A stretch of DNA of 64,000 nt. It comes from CAVUOA01 sp963742955. Its GTDB lineage: Bacteria; Bacteroidota; Ignavibacteria; Tepidaquicellales; OLB5. The position numbers and the translations under genes are program-made. Numbering within the stretch: position 1 is the first letter of the stretch; each line of letters starts with the position of its first letter. Below, piece after piece: positions 60,532 to 64,000 of this stretch. The stretch is taken from positions 1,107,761 to 1,171,760 of the forward strand of contig CAVUOA010000009.1 of the NCBI GenBank assembly GCA_963742955.1. The letters run 5' to 3'. The notes beneath the pieces were generated by a model. That model was not told the DNA's origin and searched no databases. It was given only the letters and a program-made list of their open reading frames with translations.

Positions 60532-60596
60532 GGCTTTGAAACCCGTTCCGACTTCAATATTCCTCAATCGATCTCTCACGGAAAGGCTGGACAGAC

Positions 60597-61628
60597 ATGT
60601 TGAAGAAAATCAATTTGCAGGATGCAGTGGGGACCCAGCTGGCGCACGACATCACCGAGATCCGGCCCGGGGAGTTCAAAGGGGCGGCCTTCCGCAAGGG
60701 CCACACGGTGTGCAACGAGGATATATGCCACCTGCAGAAACTGGGCAAGAACCATCTCTACGTTATCGACCTCGCCGAGGACGAGATTCACGAGAACACG
60801 GCGGCCGCCATTCTGGCCGGGGCGTTGGCCGGCGAGGGTGTCGCTTGGGAAAACAACCCGAAGGAAGGCAAGATCGGTCTGACCGCCGCTATCGACGGGC
60901 TGCTTAAGGTGAACACGGCGGCGCTGGCGGCCTTCAACATGGTGGAGGAGGTGATGTGTGCGACCCTCCACTCCCACACCCTGGTTCAAAAAGGCAAATT
61001 GGTGGCAGCCACGCGGGCCATTCCCCTGGTGATGAAACGCGCTCCGGTCGAGCGTGCCGCGGCCATCGCCCGCCAGGACGGCGGGGTGCTGTCGGTGCGG
61101 GCGCTGCGCAAGGCCAAGGCCGGCATAGTGGTGACCGGCAGCGAGGTTTTCAACGGCCTGATCCAGGACCGCTTTGCGCCGATCCTGACCGAAAAGGTAA
61201 CCGGACTGGGCTCGGAGGTGGCCGGGGTCAGCTTCGCGCCGGACGACGCCGACCTCATCCGACAGGCCATCGTGTCGCATCTCGAAAACGGCTGCGACCT
61301 TATTCTGTTGAGCGGGGGGATGAGCGTCGACCCGGACGACGTTACCCGCCAGGCGATCCGGCAGGCCGGGGCGACCGAGATGAACTATGGAGCCTCCGCC
61401 TTGCCCGGAGCCATGTTCCTCGCGGCCTGGATCGGGGACGTGCCGCTGCTGGGGGTGCCGGCCTGCGGGTTGTATCACCGTACCACCATCCTGGATTTGG
61501 TGCTACCGCGGATTCTCACCGGTGAGCGGATCGGCAAGAAAGAGCTCGCCTTTTTCGGGCACGGCGGCTTGTGCCAGGACTGCCCGGAGTGCGTGTTCCC
61601 GAACTGTGCGTTCGGGAAAGGGGCTTAG
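60597..61628 (+). CDS. Molybdopterin-binding protein (MoeA/MogA-related) with Cys-rich tail
   Basis: 343 residues. The start (VGTQLAHDITEIRPGEFKGAAFRKG) resembles the first MoeA domain. The MoCF-type domain follows: KAGIVVTGSEVFNGLIQDRFAP and CDLILLSGGMSVDPDDVTRQAI, the pterin-binding loops. The C-terminus, FFGHGGLCQDCPECVFPNCAFGKG, adds four clustered cysteines that could bind metal. Such proteins accompany molybdoenzymes in anaerobes as likely insertases. Its position in the TtrBCA-like operon fits. Confidence 0.87.
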   Translation: MLKKINLQDAVGTQLAHDITEIRPGEFKGAAFRKGHTVCNEDICHLQKLGKNHLYVIDLAEDEIHENTAAAILAGALAGEGVAWENNPKEGKIGLTAAIDGLLKVNTAALAAFNMVEEVMCATLHSHTLVQKGKLVAATRAIPLVMKRAPVERAAAIARQDGGVLSVRALRKAKAGIVVTGSEVFNGLIQDRFAPILTEKVTGLGSEVAGVSFAPDDADLIRQAIVSHLENGCDLILLSGGMSVDPDDVTRQAIRQAGATEMNYGASALPGAMFLAAWIGDVPLLGVPACGLYHRTTILDLVLPRILTGERIGKKELAFFGHGGLCQDCPECVFPNCAFGKGA

Positions 61629-61640
61629 CAAGGCTGTTGA

Positions 61641-62504
61641 CGCCATCACTGCTGGTGCTGGACCTGCAGCTCCTGCGACTCGGAGTGCCCGGTCGAAATC
61701 GCCACCAACCGGCTCCGCCCTCAGAGGATCGTGCGCTTTGCAAGCCTGGGGCTGATCGAAGAGCTGATCGCGCTGCCCGAAATCTGGTACTGCCTCACCT
61801 GCCGGCGCTGCAACCGGGTGTGCCCGAACCTCGTTAAACCGGAAACACTGATTCGATATGCCCGGGCGGAGTCCGTGCGCCGCGGCATGGTTTCCCGTGC
61901 CGCCGCAACAGCCTACTACGATCTTTTCCGGCGCTTTCAGCGGGTTCGCTGGCATGTGGCGCGCCGCTGCCTACTCGGGAATGGCGGGCCCCCTACCGAG
62001 GTCGATTGGCAGCGCTGGCTGCAGGCCCCGATTCCGGATTCGACCGCCCGCGTGTCCTTCGCAACTCTCTTCAACTGCAGCAAGTCTTTCCGAACAGCCG
62101 GTGGGACGGCCAGGGTCGCCGATTGTTTCACCTGCGGCGAGTGCAGCAGCGCCTGCCCGGTCTCCGGGGAGCGCGGCGCCTTCGACCCCCGGTTCATCTT
62201 CCGCATGGTCAATCTCGGGCTTCAGGACGAGCTCCTGCAGTCGCCCTCCATCTGGCTGTGCCTGGAATGCGGCCGCTGCACCGATGCCTGCAGCCAGCTC
62301 GTCGACGGGTGCCGGATGATTGCAAGCCTCAGGGAGCTTGCCGTGCAGGAGGGGGTGGTGGATGCGGATTTCGCGTTGCGCGTCCGGGACGCCCAAAAGC
62401 AGATTTACGTGCGATGGGTTGATGCCATCGACAAGCTGCTCGGCCTGCAGGCAGGCCAGGGAAGCCTTGCCACCTGCCGCCTCCCTGTCGCTGAATGCGT
62501 TTGA
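61641..62504 (+). CDS. HdrC-like iron-sulfur protein with four 4Fe-4S motifs; 5' end damaged
   Basis: The open frame from 61641 encodes CWTCSSCDSECP, CLTCRRCNRVCP, CFTCGECSSACP and CLECGRCTDACS, each CxxCxxCxxxC, so two tandem HdrC/ferredoxin-like units. No start codon precedes the first motif: the frame is closed by TGA at 61638 and the first in-frame GTG (61731) would discard a full cluster. Reading SKAVDAIT in another frame just upstream suggests a missing or extra base near 61645-61655. HdrC-type proteins move electrons between soluble carriers and membrane or flavin partners. Confidence 0.75.
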   Translation, partial: RHHCWCWTCSSCDSECPVEIATNRLRPQRIVRFASLGLIEELIALPEIWYCLTCRRCNRVCPNLVKPETLIRYARAESVRRGMVSRAAATAYYDLFRRFQRVRWHVARRCLLGNGGPPTEVDWQRWLQAPIPDSTARVSFATLFNCSKSFRTAGGTARVADCFTCGECSSACPVSGERGAFDPRFIFRMVNLGLQDELLQSPSIWLCLECGRCTDACSQLVDGCRMIASLRELAVQEGVVDADFALRVRDAQKQIYVRWVDAIDKLLGLQAGQGSLATCRLPVAECV

Positions 62505-62584
62505 CAACATTCCCCGGGTTTTGTCTCGTCGCCGCTGGCTCAGCCACCTGCATTCTTATCAACATCCTGATCGAGGGGAGAACA

Positions 62585-63617
62585 ATGCCGATCATCGACC
62601 GATTTTTCGAGCGCGGACGGAAGTTCCTGGGTTCCAGGTATCCGGTGATGTGCGGCGCCATGACGTGGATCAGCGATCCGGGGCTTGTGAGCTCAGTCTG
62701 CAACGCCGGTGGATTCGGTCTGCTGGCCGGAGGAAACGCCCCCTGGATATCCTGCGCAGTCAGATCGAGTTGACCCGCGAGTTGACCCGGTGCCCGTTCG
62801 GTGTGAACATCATCACCCTGGCGCCCAGCTACCCGGAGCATTTGAAGCTCGCCTGCGATCTGGGATGCGAGTTCGTGGTCTTCGCCGGGGGCATCCCCAA
62901 GAAAAACGAGATTCAGCAGGCCAAGTCCTGCGGGGCCGGATCATCTGTTTCGCCTCTACCGAGCCGCTGGCCATGAGCCTGATCGACCGCGGCGCCGATG
63001 CGCTGATGCTCGAGGGTTCCGAGGCCGGCGGTCACATCGGACCGGTGGCCCTGGTCGGTGCTGATCCAGCAGATTCTTTTCCAGATCGACCATGTGCCGG
63101 TGTTCATCGCCGGAGGAATTGCCACCGGTCGCATGATGGCCCACCTGCTGATGATGGGGGCGGCGGGCATCCAGATGGGCACCCGCTTTGTTCTGTCGGA
63201 AGAGTGCGTCGCTCACCCCAATTTCAAGGAGGCCTTCGTACGGGCACGGGCGCGGGACGCCGTCGCGACCCCGCAGTTCGACAGCCGCCTGCCCGTGATC
63301 CCGGTGCGGGCTTTAAAAACGAGGGAACGATCGAGTTCGCCAAACTGCAGCTCGAGTTGATGCACAAACTGGAAAACAACATCATCGATCGCGAGGAGGC
63401 CCAGTTCGAGGTGGAGCGGTTCTGGGTCGGGGCCCTGCGTCGCGCGGCCGTAGACGGTGAAGTGGCCAAGGGGTCCCTGATGGCCGGCCAATCGGTCGGC
63501 CTGGTGAGAGAGATCAAGCCGCTGAAGACCATCATGGAGGAGATGGTGACTGAGGCGGAAGCCGAGATGCAGTGGTTGAAGCGGCTGTTCACAGAGGCAC
63601 CCGCCGATCGCCTTTGA
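62585..63617 (+). pseudogene. Nitronate monooxygenase (2-nitropropane dioxygenase family), broken by four indels
   Basis: Joined over three reading frames, the sequence is a full-length FMN enzyme of this family: YPVMCGAMTWISDPGLVSSV, NAGGFGLLAGGNAP, CPFGVNIITLAPSYPEHL, EFVVFAGGIPKKNEI, ALMLEGSEAGGHIGPVALV, PVFIAGGIATGRMMAHLLMMGA and GIQMGTRFVLSEEC. Shifts occur at the C run 62739-62743, at GGGGCC 62932-62937, at TCGGTG 63055-63060 and at the A run 63315-63319. Three are one-base contractions and one is a gain. A strong ribosome-binding site (GAGGGGAG) precedes the ATG. I expect the real gene to be intact. The family oxidises nitronates but includes enoyl reductases and other flavoproteins. 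Confidence 0.8.
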
Positions 63618-63642
63618 ATTTTTCTAAAGGAGGAGAGACGCC

Positions 63643-63786
63643 ATGACGGTCAAATTCAACCAGTATTGGAGAATAGACCCGGAGAAAGTACCAGATTACG
63701 AAAAATATGTCCTGAGCAAATTCATATATTCAAAAGGTGGATGGGTACAAATCTCAGAGATACCAATTCGTCGCCGGTTGACATAA
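63643..63786 (+). CDS. Truncated small conserved protein
   Basis: 47 codons after a very good ribosome-binding site (AAAGGAGGAGAG). The start MTVKFNQYWRIDPEKVPDYE and KYVLSKF resembles the first repeat of a small DUF-type protein I have seen in delta-proteobacterial and archaeal genomes, normally 100-150 residues with FxxxxxxPxxxxLGI after KF. Here the frame changes character at about 63723 (IYSKGGWVQISEIP) and stops. A rearrangement or assembly join near 63722 is likely. Confidence 0.5.
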   Translation: MTVKFNQYWRIDPEKVPDYEKYVLSKFIYSKGGWVQISEIPIRRRLT

Positions 63787-64000
63787 TTTTCTTCCGGCGT
63801 AAGTTTATGGGTATACCGCTGACGGCCTGAAGTTTATTTTTCAACACCCGTGCAGCCGGACGATAAAGAAGGTTGCAGGCTCCCAAACCAGGGAAAGAGA
63901 ATGCCCATTCCTGGATGAAGGCGAATGGATCCCGGCAATCGCGAAGCAAGGCAGAAGACTACTAAGGGATGGATCCCGTGACAATTCCCAAGGGCCCCAC
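63787..64000. other. Window end, no gene assigned
   Basis: The last 214 bp differ in character from the operon before them. An open frame on the minus strand (75 codons ending near 63722) has no recognisable domain or ribosome-binding site. The sequence may be the edge of another repeat or mobile element whose remainder is outside the window. Confidence 0.3.

Noticed and set aside
61638..61640. TGA before the HdrC-like gene as a second selenocysteine codon
   Set aside because: No start codon precedes it in frame (TAG at 61626), no cysteine is expected there, and no suitable hairpin was seen. An indel is more likely.
63722..63949. 75-codon open frame on the minus strand at the window end
   Set aside because: No domain, no ribosome-binding site, and it overlaps the truncated small gene; probably non-coding.
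1..64000. CRISPR arrays, phage genes, transposases, integrases, plasmid or replication-origin genes
   Set aside because: None seen; the only repeats are dispersed short elements without coding capacity.

Overview
This 64 kb window is GC-rich bacterial chromosome, probably from an anaerobic member of the Desulfobacterota (the former delta-proteobacteria). That placement is an inference from gene content: a tetrathionate-reductase-type molybdoenzyme operon with FmdE-, MoeA- and HdrC-like accessories, SulP and dCache two-component modules, a probable AhpD-type selenoprotein, ACR3 arsenite efflux, and dispersed palindromic repeats. I saw no rRNA, tRNA, CRISPR array, phage or transposase gene. Several genes carry single-base indels, mostly at homopolymers, which look like long-read assembly errors rather than decay.

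Region 1 (1-8.4 kb) holds the 5' part of a BaiN/HI0933-type flavoprotein, a YajD-like HNH protein, an MFS transporter, a membrane metallophosphoesterase, a small lipoprotein, a DSD1/D-threonine-aldolase-type PLP enzyme, an aldo/keto reductase, a D-2-hydroxyacid dehydrogenase and an AhpD-like protein. The last is interrupted by one in-frame TGA at the peroxidatic cysteine position, followed by a hairpin that fits a bacterial SECIS element. Short elements with inverted ends are scattered through this region. One sits, with target-site duplication, exactly between the AhpD-like gene and the dehydrogenase.

Region 2 (8.8-22.4 kb) looks like a nitrogen-compound catabolic block. It encodes two divergent argininosuccinate-lyase-family enzymes, a polar amino-acid ABC importer whose permease and ATPase are fused, ornithine carbamoyltransferase, carbamate kinase, a cyclic-2,3-diphosphoglycerate-synthetase-like GTPase, a half-size EamA transporter, a PLP decarboxylase, an Asp/Glu racemase and a nitrilase. 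There is no arginine deiminase and no argininosuccinate synthase here. Region 3 (22.7-27.1 kb) has an NYN-LOTUS protein, RecQ (frameshifted), a metallo-beta-lactamase-fold hydrolase and a second carbon-nitrogen hydrolase.

Region 4 (27.1-38.4 kb) is a signalling/transport island. Two paralogous dCache histidine kinases lie on either side of a SulP anion transporter that carries an unusual insertion of about 135 residues. A TetR regulator with a perfect operator, a protein joining a kinase-like fold, a BON-like domain and a receiver, three stand-alone receivers and an ATPase-less histidine-kinase-like protein complete it. This is the best candidate for an undescribed system in the window. Region 5 (38.5-42.4 kb) is a PotABCD-type ABC importer.

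Region 6 (42.7-53.6 kb) is a minus-strand metalloid and thiol-redox block: ArsR, ACR3, a truncated ArsC and a YraQ-type permease; DsbC, a MauE-rhodanese fusion, CDF, CcdA, three thioredoxin-fold proteins (one without its cysteines), a TauE/SafE permease, FmdE and a second ArsR. Region 7 (53.6-63.8 kb) is a divergent respiratory operon with TtrB-, TtrC- and TtrA-like subunits, a secreted rhodanese, FmdE, a molybdopterin-binding protein, an HdrC-like protein with four FeS motifs, a nitronate monooxygenase and a truncated small gene. Regions 6 and 7 together suggest respiration of a sulfur oxyanion (or a selenium or arsenic analogue), with periplasmic thiol management and metalloid export.
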